A DNA stretch of 64,000 bases from an uncultured Clostridia bacterium. Lineage in GTDB: Bacteria; Bacillota; Clostridia; Oscillospirales; Ruminococcaceae. The stretch spans positions 210,261 through 274,260 of the forward strand of contig CAMVNQ010000004.1 of assembly GCA_947168885.1 (NCBI GenBank), read 5' to 3'. The notes beneath the pieces are model-generated. The model had not been told where the DNA came from. It saw only the letters and a program-made list of their open reading frames with translations, and searched no databases. Below are positions 42,259 to 51,361 of this stretch, one piece after another. Each line of letters begins with the position of its first letter. Positions within the stretch are counted from its first letter, which is position 1. A program made the translations under genes and the position numbers.

Positions 42259-44046
42259 TTATTGTTCTTTTATTGTGATTCCCTTTGATCTTGCAAGATC
42301 AAGGAAATTACTTACCTTATTTTTTTCCGGTATATTTTCCGGAATATTGTTATCTTCGTTCTCATAAGCAGATATAGTAACGTTTCTGCCTATTGCTTTT
42401 GACGCAGCTTTCTGTATTTCATTACGATAATCGTTGGTTGCAAGTCCTACCGCAATGCTTCCGCCCTCGACAAGTATCTCATTTTCTCTGATATAAGCAT
42501 TTGTGCTTTGTACGCCGAGTTTTATTGACACAGGCAGAGTCGATATTATATCCTGCCAGATCGTAAGCGGCTGTATCTCATGAGAAGCGGGTGAAATAGA
42601 GACGCTCTCTTCCGGTTCTTCGGGAATGTCTTCGCTGTAAGATACTTTAAAATCCCCAATCGGCGGGATAACATCATTTTCCGGTTTATCCGGAGCTTTG
42701 AAGGGGGTCGGGTCGTTTCCGAATACCGCGCTTCGCAGGTCATCAGGCTTTTCCTGCCTTGTTTCACCGGATGGTTTAAGTTTATCGGGAAGATCAATCC
42801 TGAAAGCACCTGTCTGTTCGGTTTCTTTCTGTATATTTGATTTAGTTGTTGTAACGGGTCTCTTTTCTTCGGATATACTATTATAATATGGGGTATTAGC
42901 TGAGACTCCGTTACCTATTATCTGTTCAAGTCTGTCTATTCTTGATGAAAGTGATTTTTCATCAAGGTCGAGCTTTGGTGTGCAAAGCTTTATAAAACAC
43001 ATTTCGAGATAAAGAGCTGGGGTACGTACTCTGCCCATTGATGTGAACGTATCACTTAATAATGAGATGCAGCGCATTATCTGTTCGAGTGAATAAGTAT
43101 CGCACTGGGCTTTAAGCTGATCGAAATCTGCCGTTGTAACCTGCACGGCAAGTGCGTCCGCACCCGATTTTATGAGCATCAGGCTTCTGAAATGGGATAT
43201 AAGCTCTTCACAGAGTCTTGTTACATCCTTCGATTTTGCTATAAGTTCGTCGAGAAGTATCAGAAGCTCACGGGTATTCTGACGGTTTATGAGATCACAA
43301 ATTCTGAACAGATACTCGCTTCCGGATATTCCCGCGCAGTCACGTACAATATCTTCGGTGACATTGTCACTAATGGCAAAACACTGGTCGAGGAGAGAAA
43401 GCGCATCACGCATTCCACCCTCTGATATTTTTGATATAAGAAAAGCCGCATCATCGGTGAGATTTTTGTTTTCCTGCTCTGCTACCCACAAAAGACGCTT
43501 TTTGCTGTCGTTGATGTCTATGCGACGGAACTCGAATTTTTGGCAGCGTGATAGGATAGTAGCGGGGACTTTATGAACTTCCGTGGTCGCAAAAATAAAA
43601 ACGACATGGGGAGGAGGTTCCTCAATAAGCTTTAAAAGCGCATTGAATGCGTTTGTTGTGAGCATGTGCACTTCATCGATGATATAGACTTTATACTTAC
43701 CGGACATGGGTGCGTAGAAGGATTCTTCTTTTAAATCTCTTACATCATCGACGCCGTTGTTTGATGCAGCATCTATCTCGGTTATATCAGAGTAATCCTC
43801 ATCTATGCTTCTGCAGCTGTCACATTCAAGACAGGGATTGCCGTTCTGAAGATCAGTGCAGTTAAGAGCCTTAGCAAGTATTCGTGCGCAGGTAGTTTTT
43901 CCTGTTCCGCGGGAACCTGTGAAAAGGTAGGCATGTGAGGACTGGCCGTTTTTTAACTGATTTTTAAGGGTTGTTGTTATGTGTTCCTGTGAAATAACGT
44001 CATCGAAAGTACGGGGTCTGTATTTTCTGTATAATGCGAGATACAT
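42259..44046 (-). CDS. dnaX: DNA polymerase III subunits gamma/tau
   Basis: A 595-residue clamp-loader ATPase. Order: the AAA+ domain (about 1-230) with LFTGSRGTGKTTCARILAKAL, a Cys zinc module CLECDSCRS, YIIDEVHMLTTNAFNALLKLIEEPP and the SRC motif ILSRCQKF; domain III to about 370; a low-complexity linker; and a C-terminal tau domain (about 490-595). The start ATG (44046) lies 7 nt after AAAGGAGG; two codons upstream from a TTG are in the ribosome site. It is just downstream of the SRP RNA gene, a conserved Firmicutes arrangement. Confidence 0.95.
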   Translation of the reverse strand: MYLALYRKYRPRTFDDVISQEHITTTLKNQLKNGQSSHAYLFTGSRGTGKTTCARILAKALNCTDLQNGNPCLECDSCRSIDEDYSDITEIDAASNNGVDDVRDLKEESFYAPMSGKYKVYIIDEVHMLTTNAFNALLKLIEEPPPHVVFIFATTEVHKVPATILSRCQKFEFRRIDINDSKKRLLWVAEQENKNLTDDAAFLISKISEGGMRDALSLLDQCFAISDNVTEDIVRDCAGISGSEYLFRICDLINRQNTRELLILLDELIAKSKDVTRLCEELISHFRSLMLIKSGADALAVQVTTADFDQLKAQCDTYSLEQIMRCISLLSDTFTSMGRVRTPALYLEMCFIKLCTPKLDLDEKSLSSRIDRLEQIIGNGVSANTPYYNSISEEKRPVTTTKSNIQKETEQTGAFRIDLPDKLKPSGETRQEKPDDLRSAVFGNDPTPFKAPDKPENDVIPPIGDFKVSYSEDIPEEPEESVSISPASHEIQPLTIWQDIISTLPVSIKLGVQSTNAYIRENEILVEGGSIAVGLATNDYRNEIQKAASKAIGRNVTISAYENEDNNIPENIPEKNKVSNFLDLARSKGITIKEQ

Positions 44047-44175
44047 ATACAAACCTCCTTTGATGAAGCTTTTCGTGCAGAATATTCTGGATATCTTACT
44101 TGATTTTGTTTTTCCCCCGCTTTTGGCGGGGGAAACCTTATCTGTTCCGCATATACGGCTTTATAAGCCAATTAT

Positions 44176-44306
44176 AAAGCCCTTGATTATGAACACAGGC
44201 TTGCCGCACACAAGCCGAAAATTTGCTTAATGCTGCTCGGTTCCCCGCCTGACATGGTTCACAACACGACCTTGCACGGGGTCTGTGTTCATATTCAAGG
44301 GCTTTC
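44176..44306 (-). ncRNA. ffs: Signal recognition particle RNA (small bacterial type)
   Basis: On the minus strand the 5' end GAAAGCCCTTGAATATGAAC pairs with the 3' end GTTCATAATCAAGGGCTTT to make a long stem. The tip holds the diagnostic domain IV: GTGAACCATGTCAGGCGGG, then GAACCGAGCAGCATTAAG, matching the conserved GUCAGG...AGCAGC internal loops bound by Ffh. The length is about 131 nt with no Alu domain visible. A near-consensus promoter places the start at about 44306. A CCCCCGC / GCGGGGG hairpin lies beyond the 3' end (44114-44132) but lacks a U run on this strand. dnaX lies downstream, as in Bacillus. Confidence 0.93.
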
Positions 44307-44311
44307 AATCT

Positions 44312-44340
44312 ATTATATACTATTTCACACAAAAAATCAA
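44312..44340 (-). promoter_or_regulatory. Promoter of the SRP RNA
   Basis: TTGATT (44340-44335), a 17-nt spacer and a perfect TATAAT (44317-44312) on the minus strand, 6 nt before the RNA 5' end. Confidence 0.85.
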
Positions 44341-44350
44341 GGGTTTTGTG

Positions 44351-45202
44351 TTATTTTTCGATAAACTCCTTTATTAATGCAAGATTGCGGACTGCGTAGT
44401 CATGACCTTCCTTCTCAAACGGCAGGAGAATATTCGGGTCACTTTCGGTACGGTGTATGCCGTAATCCTTTTCCGGTGCGAGAACGAGAGCCTTTCCGGC
44501 TTTTTCAAGCTGTTCAAGCTCGGCAATTTCACGGTTGTACATTATATGTCTGTTTGCGAGAGCTTTTGCCAGCAGAGGGTATTTCGGATATGTCATTTTT
44601 ACCAGAGGTGCGAGCTTTTCTTTTTTCTTTATAAAACCGCGCGGACGGGTAAGAACTACTATCACTTTGTCGAGTCCGCTTTCAAGTGCATATTTAAAAG
44701 GTATAGAGTCGGTGATCCCGCCGTCCATATAATATGAGCCGTTGATCTTTATCGGTTCAAACAGCAATGGGAGGGCACATGAAGCTCTGAGGACATTCCA
44801 CTTGTGATCGTCGGCTTTTACACGCATGTATTCTGTTTTTCCGGTCTCTATATTGGTGACCGCGCCGAATGCGTTTTCGCCGGAACGCTTGTATTCATCA
44901 AAATCGAACGGTATAAGCCGCGAGGGTATCTCATCGAAAACAAATTCAAGTCCGTAGTATGAACGGTTATCTTTTCTGAGCAGATTCCGGAATCCCATAT
45001 AACGCTTGTCGTGCATATAGAACTCTGTGATCTTATGGTTGCGTCCGATTTGTTTTGAGAGATAGGAAACTCCAAAAGAAATACCCGCGGAGGCACCGGC
45101 AACATAGTTTATATAGATGTCATTTTCGAGAAGGGCATCGAGGATACCGCAGGTAAAGATAGTCCTGCTTGCTCCGCCTTCGAGAACAAGTCCTGTTTTC
45201 AT
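44351..45202 (-). CDS. Patatin-like phospholipase family protein
   Basis: A 283-residue patatin-fold acyl hydrolase, YjjU type. It shows the oxyanion loop LEGGASRTIFTCGILDAL (about 7-24), the nucleophile elbow GASAG (Ser at about 39) and the second catalytic residue in YYMDGGITDSIPFKYALE (Asp at about 157). These suggest an active lipid esterase, though the substrate is unknown. It lies upstream of the SRP RNA on the same strand and is the last minus-strand gene before the strand switch at about 45.3 kb. Confidence 0.88.
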   Translation of the reverse strand: MKTGLVLEGGASRTIFTCGILDALLENDIYINYVAGASAGISFGVSYLSKQIGRNHKITEFYMHDKRYMGFRNLLRKDNRSYYGLEFVFDEIPSRLIPFDFDEYKRSGENAFGAVTNIETGKTEYMRVKADDHKWNVLRASCALPLLFEPIKINGSYYMDGGITDSIPFKYALESGLDKVIVVLTRPRGFIKKKEKLAPLVKMTYPKYPLLAKALANRHIMYNREIAELEQLEKAGKALVLAPEKDYGIHRTESDPNILLPFEKEGHDYAVRNLALIKEFIEK

Positions 45203-45484
45203 TTTTTTCTCCGTGTTGTTTTTTTAATATTATCCGGCAAACATATTTGTATTTTATCATCTTATTATATAAAAATCAAGAATTTTTTTCTATTTTCTGA
45301 AAAGAATGTGATCAAAAAAAATTATACTCTGTGATAACGATTACTTAAAATTTTAAAAAAATATCAATATATAGTATGTAAACCAAAGATTATAACAATA
45401 TTTGCTAATAATAGAATATTTTTTAACAAAATTTGGTCAATTCGCAATAATAACCTAAATGACCATAAAAGTTTTTTAGAAATA
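45203..45484. other. AT-rich intergenic region at the strand switch
   Basis: A divergent spacer between the patatin-like gene and the ABC operon. It is strongly AT-rich with no gene, no RNA signature and no DnaA box or TTTTCAAC cluster visible. A plus-strand promoter follows it. Confidence 0.5.
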
Positions 45485-45513
45485 TTGACAAGGCGATAGT
45501 TTTTTGCTATAAT
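45485..45513 (+). promoter_or_regulatory. Perfect sigma-A promoter of the 14-kb transport operon
   Basis: TTGACA at 45485-45490 and TATAAT at 45508-45513, both perfect, with a 17-nt spacer. Transcription would begin near 45520, leaving a leader of about 70 nt. Confidence 0.85.
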
Positions 45514-45589
45514 AGTAAAGTAAACAATAGCGTCATTATGCCATTTTGTAATTTTTTTATCATTTATTACAATTCAATATTTGTTATTT

Positions 45590-46291
45590 ATGGAAAATAT
45601 ACTAAAAGCAGAACACGTCTCCCGTGAGTTCAAAATTGGCGACGGAAGCATAGTTCATGCGCTTACCGACATTGATCTCGAAGTCAATGAGGGAGAGCTC
45701 GTCTGCCTTCGCGGAAGATCAGGTTCCGGCAAGACCACCCTTATAAATATCCTCGGTGCACTTGACAGACCTGACGGCGGAAACGTTTACTTTTGTGGTG
45801 AGGACATTGTAAAGCTCTCTGATCCTAAGAGAGATAAACTGCGCCGTGAAAGGCTTTCCTTCGTTTTTCAGTCCGTAGCTCTTATCTCAACTATGACTGC
45901 GCTTGAAAATGTTGAGTTTTCACTCCGGCTTGCGGGTCATCCTATACAGGGAAGGACAAAACGTGCAAAAGAATGTCTTGCACGCGTCGGTCTCGGAAAA
46001 AGAATGTATCACCGTCCAGGTGAGCTTTCAGGCGGTGAACAGCAGAGAGTAGCCATAGCAAGAGCGGTCGCAAATAAACCGAAGATAATCTTTGCGGACG
46101 AACCTACCGCAGCGCTTGACTCTAATACCGGAACAGCGGTGCTTGCCCTTTTCAGGGAGCTTGTTCATGACGACGGTATCACCGTGGTTATGACTACCCA
46201 CGACGAAGCTATGATGCAGCTCGCTGATGTAGTTTACTCACTTGAGGACGGAGAGATCGTTGACACGGTAAGAAACGATATACCATTATAA
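45590..46291 (+). CDS. ABC transporter ATP-binding protein, MacB/LolD type
   Basis: A 233-residue ABC ATPase. Walker [20 protein letters not shown] (about 35-53), Q-loop [10 protein letters not shown], signature [20 protein letters not shown] and Walker [17 protein letters not shown], with switch His in MTTHDE. The signature and the long DRPDGG loop place it with LolD/MacB/FtsE-type exporters and mechanotransmitters, not the MsmX sugar importers. The start [10 protein letters not shown] has no clear ribosome site; three codons upstream begin at a TTG. No FtsX-like permease is nearby. It is the first gene of the operon. Confidence 0.88.
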   Translation: MENILKAEHVSREFKIGDGSIVHALTDIDLEVNEGELVCLRGRSGSGKTTLINILGALDRPDGGNVYFCGEDIVKLSDPKRDKLRRERLSFVFQSVALISTMTALENVEFSLRLAGHPIQGRTKRAKECLARVGLGKRMYHRPGELSGGEQQRVAIARAVANKPKIIFADEPTAALDSNTGTAVLALFRELVHDDGITVVMTTHDEAMMQLADVVYSLEDGEIVDTVRNDIPL

Positions 46292-46317
46292 TATATACAA
46301 TATACAGGAAACAGATC

Positions 46318-47256
46318 ATGCCGAAAACTGTACTGCTCGCACCGCCCGAAAATGTAATGGTGCGCTGTGACAATCTCGTAAAGATATACAAAAGCAGAGA
46401 TATTGAGGTAATGGCGCTCCAGGGACTTGACCTTACGGTTGAGCGCGGTGAGCTTATGGGAATAGTCGGGGCTTCGGGCTCCGGTAAATCAACCCTGCTC
46501 AATATGCTCGGCGGGCTCGATAAGCCGTCGGCGGGAAGCCTTTATGTTGACGGAAAAGACCTGCTTAAATTTACAGACAAGGATTTTATTGAATATAAAC
46601 GCAGAACTGTCGGGTTTGTCTGGCAGAACAATGCGCGTAATCTCATACCGTATCTGACAGCAGTCGAGAATGTAGAACTTCCGATGCTTCTGAGCGGATA
46701 TGATGAAAGACGAAAGCGTGCCGAATACCTTCTCGGTATGGTAGGACTTTCGGAACGGAAAAACTCGATGCTTGGGCAGATGTCCGGCGGTGAGCAGCAG
46801 AGAGTCGCGATAGCGATAGCCCTTGCGAACAATCCTAAGCTTCTTCTCGCGGACGAACCTACCGGTGCGGTCGATACAAAGACCGCGGGCAACGTACTTG
46901 ATGTGTTCAAAAGACTCAACAAGGAGACAGGAGTTACTGTCATAATCGTGACACACGATGTGAACCTTGCAAAGTCGATAGACCGCGTTGTCGCAATACG
47001 TGACGGAAAGACTTCAAGCGAGCTGATACGCAGAAAACCCGTACTCACGGGGATCTCGTTCGAGGAGCTCAGCGAACAGCAGCAGGCGGAGATAAGAGCT
47101 GTTGAAGAAAGCGCGGGACATGACGAACTTGTACTGCTCGATAAGGCGGGACGGTTACAGATACCTAAGGAGTATCTCTCTGCACTTGGTATAAACGGCG
47201 GTGACAGAGTCCGCGTCGAGCTTGAGGACGGAAAGATAAGTATTTATAAGCAGTAA
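46318..47256 (+). CDS. ABC transporter ATP-binding protein with a C-terminal AbrB-like domain
   Basis: A 312-residue protein. The ATPase part (about 1-235) has Walker A GASGSGKST (51-59), signature [14 protein letters not shown] (155-168), Walker B LLLADEPTGAVD (175-186) and switch His213. A linker (about 236-268) leads to a C-terminal segment, LLDKAGRLQIPKEYLSALGI followed by GDRVRVELEDGKISIY (about 273-310), with the pattern of a SpoVT/AbrB swapped-hairpin domain. That domain normally binds DNA as a dimer; joined to an ABC ATPase it is unusual. The ribosome site is ACAGGAAACA. It follows the first ATPase by 26 nt, so they may form a heterodimer. Confidence 0.85.
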   Translation: MPKTVLLAPPENVMVRCDNLVKIYKSRDIEVMALQGLDLTVERGELMGIVGASGSGKSTLLNMLGGLDKPSAGSLYVDGKDLLKFTDKDFIEYKRRTVGFVWQNNARNLIPYLTAVENVELPMLLSGYDERRKRAEYLLGMVGLSERKNSMLGQMSGGEQQRVAIAIALANNPKLLLADEPTGAVDTKTAGNVLDVFKRLNKETGVTVIIVTHDVNLAKSIDRVVAIRDGKTSSELIRRKPVLTGISFEELSEQQQAEIRAVEESAGHDELVLLDKAGRLQIPKEYLSALGINGGDRVRVELEDGKISIYKQ

Positions 47257-47322
47257 AACTGCTTGCTATAAAAAGGAACATTCGCTTTAAAAAGCTTTAT
47301 GATAAGAAAGGTGGAGCTTATT

Positions 47323-50300
47323 TTGGGCAATAAGAAAAAGACACTGGCTGTATTTCTTTCAGCCGCCATGCTTCTGACGATGCAGTCATTTCCTGCGTTC
47401 GCTGAGACCGAAAACGCTGAGACCGATGAAAACGTTCAGACTCTGACTATTGAAAAGGAGGAGGATAAGGACGACAGCGGTTCTACGATCAAAAACATCA
47501 TGAATACCGGTAACAGAGATGCTGCGTACAGTGCATACTATGAAAGGCACAAGAATGATGTTTTCCCGAAAAAGGAGATCGTTATCGAAGCAGCTTCCGG
47601 TTCCTTGGAGACGGACGAGAAAGGAAATACTCCGAAAGCATCGGTATCCGACTATATGAATCAGGAGCAGTGCCTTATCTGGGATAACAGCCGCGGCAGT
47701 GTCACTTATGAGTTTGATGTTGAGCAGGCAGGAAACTACTCTCTTGAGTTCTTCTATTATACGATAGCAGGCAAGACCACAACGATAGATGTCGGAGTAA
47801 AGATCGACGATGAGTATCCTTTTACCGCCTGCAACGACATAACTCTTGACAGATATTGGGAAGATGAGACGGATATAAAAAAGGACAGCAGGGACAACGA
47901 ACTTAAGCCCACACAGGTACAGAAGGATATGTGGATAAGATACCCTGTCAAGGACAAAGAAGGTCTTTTCAATTATCCTTATTTCTTCAATCTTTCTTCC
48001 GGTCATCATAAGCTCACGATAGAGGGTATCAGAACGAACTTTGCCCTTAAGACCATAACTTTCAAGAATTATGATGAACTCTCTGCGTACAGTGCTCCGT
48101 CAGCTTCGGATATTGAGGCGACACCCGCCCTTAATCTTCAGAAGAACAAGATAAATACGGAGACGATACTTATAGAAGGACAGCAGCCGGTATATAAATC
48201 CGCTTCGACTCTTTATCCTACATACGACAGAACATCAAGCTATGCGAGCCCCTCTCATCCCACAAAGCAGCGCTACAACACAATAGGCGCGGATACATGG
48301 AACAAGGCGGCGCAGGCAATAACGTGGAGCTTCACCGTTCCGAATGACGGATATTACAGCTTCTCATTCAAGGCGAGACAGAACAAGATGCGTGGTTTCT
48401 TCTCAAACAGACGTATCTACATAGACGGTGTCGTACCGAACAAGGAAATGGATATTGTTTCATTCCCCTATGACCCTAACTGGTACTGTCAGAACCTTTC
48501 GGCAACAAAGCCGAAGAAAGCGGGTGAAAAGCTTGATCCCATGTATATCTTCCTTGAAGCGGGCGAACACACCATCACAATGGAAGTTGTTCCCGGTGAT
48601 ATAGGCGAGATAATGAGAAGGCTTGATGACCTCGTTTATCAGCTCAACTACTACTACAGAAGAATACTTATGATAACGGGTCCGTCCCCCGACGAATACA
48701 ACGACTATCTCGTTGATAAGCAGATACCCGAACTTATCGATGTATTCAAGAACGCGATCGATACCCTCAACAAAGAAAAGGCAAACATAGAAAAGCTCGG
48801 TCAGGGTTCTGAAGCTTCTTCGCTCCAGTCCCTCGCGGTAATCCTTAAGCGCTGTGTCGAAAAAGTAGATGACATACCGCAGATGGTCAAGACTCTTAAG
48901 GACTATATTTCCGCGGTATCCGCGTGGATGAGAGACTATCGTGACCAGCCTCTTGAGCTTGACTATATCGAAGTATTCACAGTTCATGAAAAAGATAAGA
49001 TAAGACCCGCTACCGGCAACTTCTTTGAGGAGTTCGCATTTGGTTTCCAGTCTTTCATAGGTTCGTTCTTCGAGGATTACACGATGCTTTCCGACACGAG
49101 TGAGAAATCCCTCAACGTATGGGTAGCGCTCGGTCGAGATCAGGCTACAGTCGTGAAAGACCTTGTTGATAACGACTTCAACCAGCACAATACCGGTGTT
49201 CAGGCGAGCATAAACCTTGTACAGGGTGCTATCCTTGAAGCGACACTCTCAGGAAAGGGACCGGATATAGCACTTTTCCTCGGAGGCGACTTTCCGATAC
49301 AATGTGCAGCAAGAGGGCTTCTTGTCGATATATCGGAATACAATGATTACGAAGATGTAGTCAAGAGCAGGTTCACACCGACGATAGAAACGCTCTACTC
49401 TTATAACGGCGGTGTTTACGGACTTCCCGTATCGCAGATATTCCCGATGATGTTCTACCGCTCGGATATTCTTGAAGAGCTTGGCATAAGCTGTCCGGAC
49501 GAAGTACCGGAAACATGGGATCAGCTTATAAACATAATCCCTGTTCTCCAGCGTTCTTATCTCACGGTAGGACTTGTTCAGCCGACATCGAACCTTTCCA
49601 GCTCGATCTTCGAGTCCGGTGATACATTCTCAATGCTCGTTCTCCAGACCGGAAACAATATGTATGTAGATAACCTTACACAGACAACATTCGACCAGAA
49701 AATCATCGTCGATGCGTTCAAGAAGTGGACGGATTTCTACACGATATATGACTTTGAGCAGACTTATGACCCGTTCACACGATTCAGAACAGGTGAGATG
49801 CCGATAGTCATCAACAACTATACATTCTTTAACCAGCTTACAGTTTCCGCTCCCGAGATCAAGGGACTCTGGGATTTCACACACGTTCCCGGAACTCCCG
49901 ACGATGTGGACATAAACGGCAAACCGATAGGAAACATCAACTATTCTGCCAATTCGAGCAGCTCCGGCGCGGTAATCTTCAGCAAGTGTGTTGCCAAGAA
50001 CGACGCGTGGGAATTCATCAAGTGGTTCACATCCGACGACGTAATGGCTATGTACGGAAGAACGATCGAGGGTCAGATGGGTCAGATGGGACGTTTCGAT
50101 ACAGCGAACGTCAACGCGCTTGCACAGCTTTCATGGTCAAACGCAGAGTATGAAAAGATCTCCGCATCCATGAATCAGACCCGTGAGATACCGATAATCC
50201 CCGCTTCCTACGCAACAACACGTCACGTCAAGAACGCGTTCAGAGCGGTCGTAAACGACGCATGGAACCCGAGATACTCGCTCTCCTCTTATAACAGGGA

Positions 50301-50355
50301 CATCAACTCCGAGATCAAGAGAAAGAACGAAGACCTTGCTCTAGTAACCAAATAA
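47323..50355 (+). CDS. Large extracellular solute-binding protein with added N-terminal beta domains
   Basis: A 1010-residue secreted protein. The start is placed at TTG 47323 (MGNKKKTLAVF), 6 nt after AAGGTGGAG; an ATG 24 nt upstream lacks a site. A signal peptide ends near SFPAFAE; no lipobox. Two beta-sandwich-like domains follow (about 60-255, with QEQCLIWDNSRGSVTYEFDV; and about 275-425, with TWNKAAQAITWSFTVPNDGY), then a helical linker (about 430-560), and a family 1 SBP domain (about 580-1000) with NVWVALGRDQATVVKDLVDN and GGDFPIQCAARGLLVDISEY. The front domains look like carbohydrate-binding modules. This is more than twice the size of a usual SBP. Confidence 0.82.
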   Translation: MGNKKKTLAVFLSAAMLLTMQSFPAFAETENAETDENVQTLTIEKEEDKDDSGSTIKNIMNTGNRDAAYSAYYERHKNDVFPKKEIVIEAASGSLETDEKGNTPKASVSDYMNQEQCLIWDNSRGSVTYEFDVEQAGNYSLEFFYYTIAGKTTTIDVGVKIDDEYPFTACNDITLDRYWEDETDIKKDSRDNELKPTQVQKDMWIRYPVKDKEGLFNYPYFFNLSSGHHKLTIEGIRTNFALKTITFKNYDELSAYSAPSASDIEATPALNLQKNKINTETILIEGQQPVYKSASTLYPTYDRTSSYASPSHPTKQRYNTIGADTWNKAAQAITWSFTVPNDGYYSFSFKARQNKMRGFFSNRRIYIDGVVPNKEMDIVSFPYDPNWYCQNLSATKPKKAGEKLDPMYIFLEAGEHTITMEVVPGDIGEIMRRLDDLVYQLNYYYRRILMITGPSPDEYNDYLVDKQIPELIDVFKNAIDTLNKEKANIEKLGQGSEASSLQSLAVILKRCVEKVDDIPQMVKTLKDYISAVSAWMRDYRDQPLELDYIEVFTVHEKDKIRPATGNFFEEFAFGFQSFIGSFFEDYTMLSDTSEKSLNVWVALGRDQATVVKDLVDNDFNQHNTGVQASINLVQGAILEATLSGKGPDIALFLGGDFPIQCAARGLLVDISEYNDYEDVVKSRFTPTIETLYSYNGGVYGLPVSQIFPMMFYRSDILEELGISCPDEVPETWDQLINIIPVLQRSYLTVGLVQPTSNLSSSIFESGDTFSMLVLQTGNNMYVDNLTQTTFDQKIIVDAFKKWTDFYTIYDFEQTYDPFTRFRTGEMPIVINNYTFFNQLTVSAPEIKGLWDFTHVPGTPDDVDINGKPIGNINYSANSSSSGAVIFSKCVAKNDAWEFIKWFTSDDVMAMYGRTIEGQMGQMGRFDTANVNALAQLSWSNAEYEKISASMNQTREIPIIPASYATTRHVKNAFRAVVNDAWNPRYSLSSYNRDINSEIKRKNEDLALVTK

Positions 50356-50372
50356 TTTAGGAGGAACAGACA

Positions 50373-51308
50373 TTGGCTAAACAAGATAAGTCTCTCTATA
50401 TCGAGGACAATAAGTTCCGATATACTTTGAGAGAAATGAAAAAGAATGTCGGGGTCTACGGGCTCATAGCACCGTACTTCGTTCTGTTCTTGGTATTTAT
50501 GATAATACCGGTCATCATATCTCTCCCTATGGGCTTTACGAACTTTAATATGGCGCAGTTCCCGCGCTGGGTAGGACTAAGCAACTTCTACTCGCTGTTC
50601 CTTGAAGACGAGGTCTTCCTGAAAGCGATAGAGAACACTCTTGTGTTCGCGGTAGTTACCGGTCCGATAAGCTACATACTCTGCTTCATTCTCGCGTGGC
50701 TTATAAACGAGCTTCCCGGACCTCTGAAAACGGTATTCACATTCGTTTTCTACGCCCCGACGCTTGCGGGTAACATCTACACAACCTGGCAGCTCATATT
50801 CTCCGGTGATACCTACGGAATAATGAATGCTTACCTTATTAACCTCGGAATATCCAAGGGCGCTATACAGTGGCTCACCGATGCCAACTACATCATGGGA
50901 GTTCTCATAGTCGTTCAGCTCTGGATGGCTCTCGGTGCCGGATTCCTTGCGATACGCGCGGGACTTCAGGGTATCCCGAGAGACAGATACGAGGCGGGCG
51001 CAATAGAAGGTATCAAGAACAGAGGACAGGAGCTTATCTACGTTACGATCCCCGCTATGGGTCCGCAGCTCATGTTCGCGGCAGTAATGCAGATCACCTC
51101 TTCCTTCACGGCAGGCGATATAGGACGTATGCTTACGGCGTTCCCGACAACGGATTACGCAGGTCACACCATAATGACCCACGCCTTTGACTACGGCTCG
51201 ATAAGATTTGAGATGGGTTATTCCTCGGCAATATGCTTTGTATTGTTCGCGGTAATGCTCATAGCGAACTGGGGTATCAAAAAGATCCTCGGTAAGTATC
51301 TCGATTAA
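50373..51308 (+). CDS. CUT1-type sugar ABC permease A1 (MalF-like)
   Basis: A 311-residue permease with six membrane segments. The EAA loop that docks to the ATPase reads EAGAIEGIKNRGQELIYVTI (about 210-229). The start is TTG (50373), with AGGAGGAACAGACA upstream. The order after the SBP and before a MalG-like permease is normal for a CUT1 importer; the usual MsmX-type ATPase is absent here. Confidence 0.9.
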   Translation: MAKQDKSLYIEDNKFRYTLREMKKNVGVYGLIAPYFVLFLVFMIIPVIISLPMGFTNFNMAQFPRWVGLSNFYSLFLEDEVFLKAIENTLVFAVVTGPISYILCFILAWLINELPGPLKTVFTFVFYAPTLAGNIYTTWQLIFSGDTYGIMNAYLINLGISKGAIQWLTDANYIMGVLIVVQLWMALGAGFLAIRAGLQGIPRDRYEAGAIEGIKNRGQELIYVTIPAMGPQLMFAAVMQITSSFTAGDIGRMLTAFPTTDYAGHTIMTHAFDYGSIRFEMGYSSAICFVLFAVMLIANWGIKKILGKYLD

Positions 51309-51361
51309 ACACAGCACAAACCGAAAAAAGCAAAATTTGATCAACCGAAAGGACGGAAGTC

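Noticed and set aside
44111..44135. Terminator for the SRP RNA
   Set aside because: The CCCCCGC/GCGGGGG hairpin is followed by A residues, not T, on the minus strand; it may instead be a processing or pausing structure.
45203..45484. Main replication origin at the strand switch
   Set aside because: It is AT-rich but shows no DnaA-box-like sites or iterated motif; kept only as one of several possibilities.
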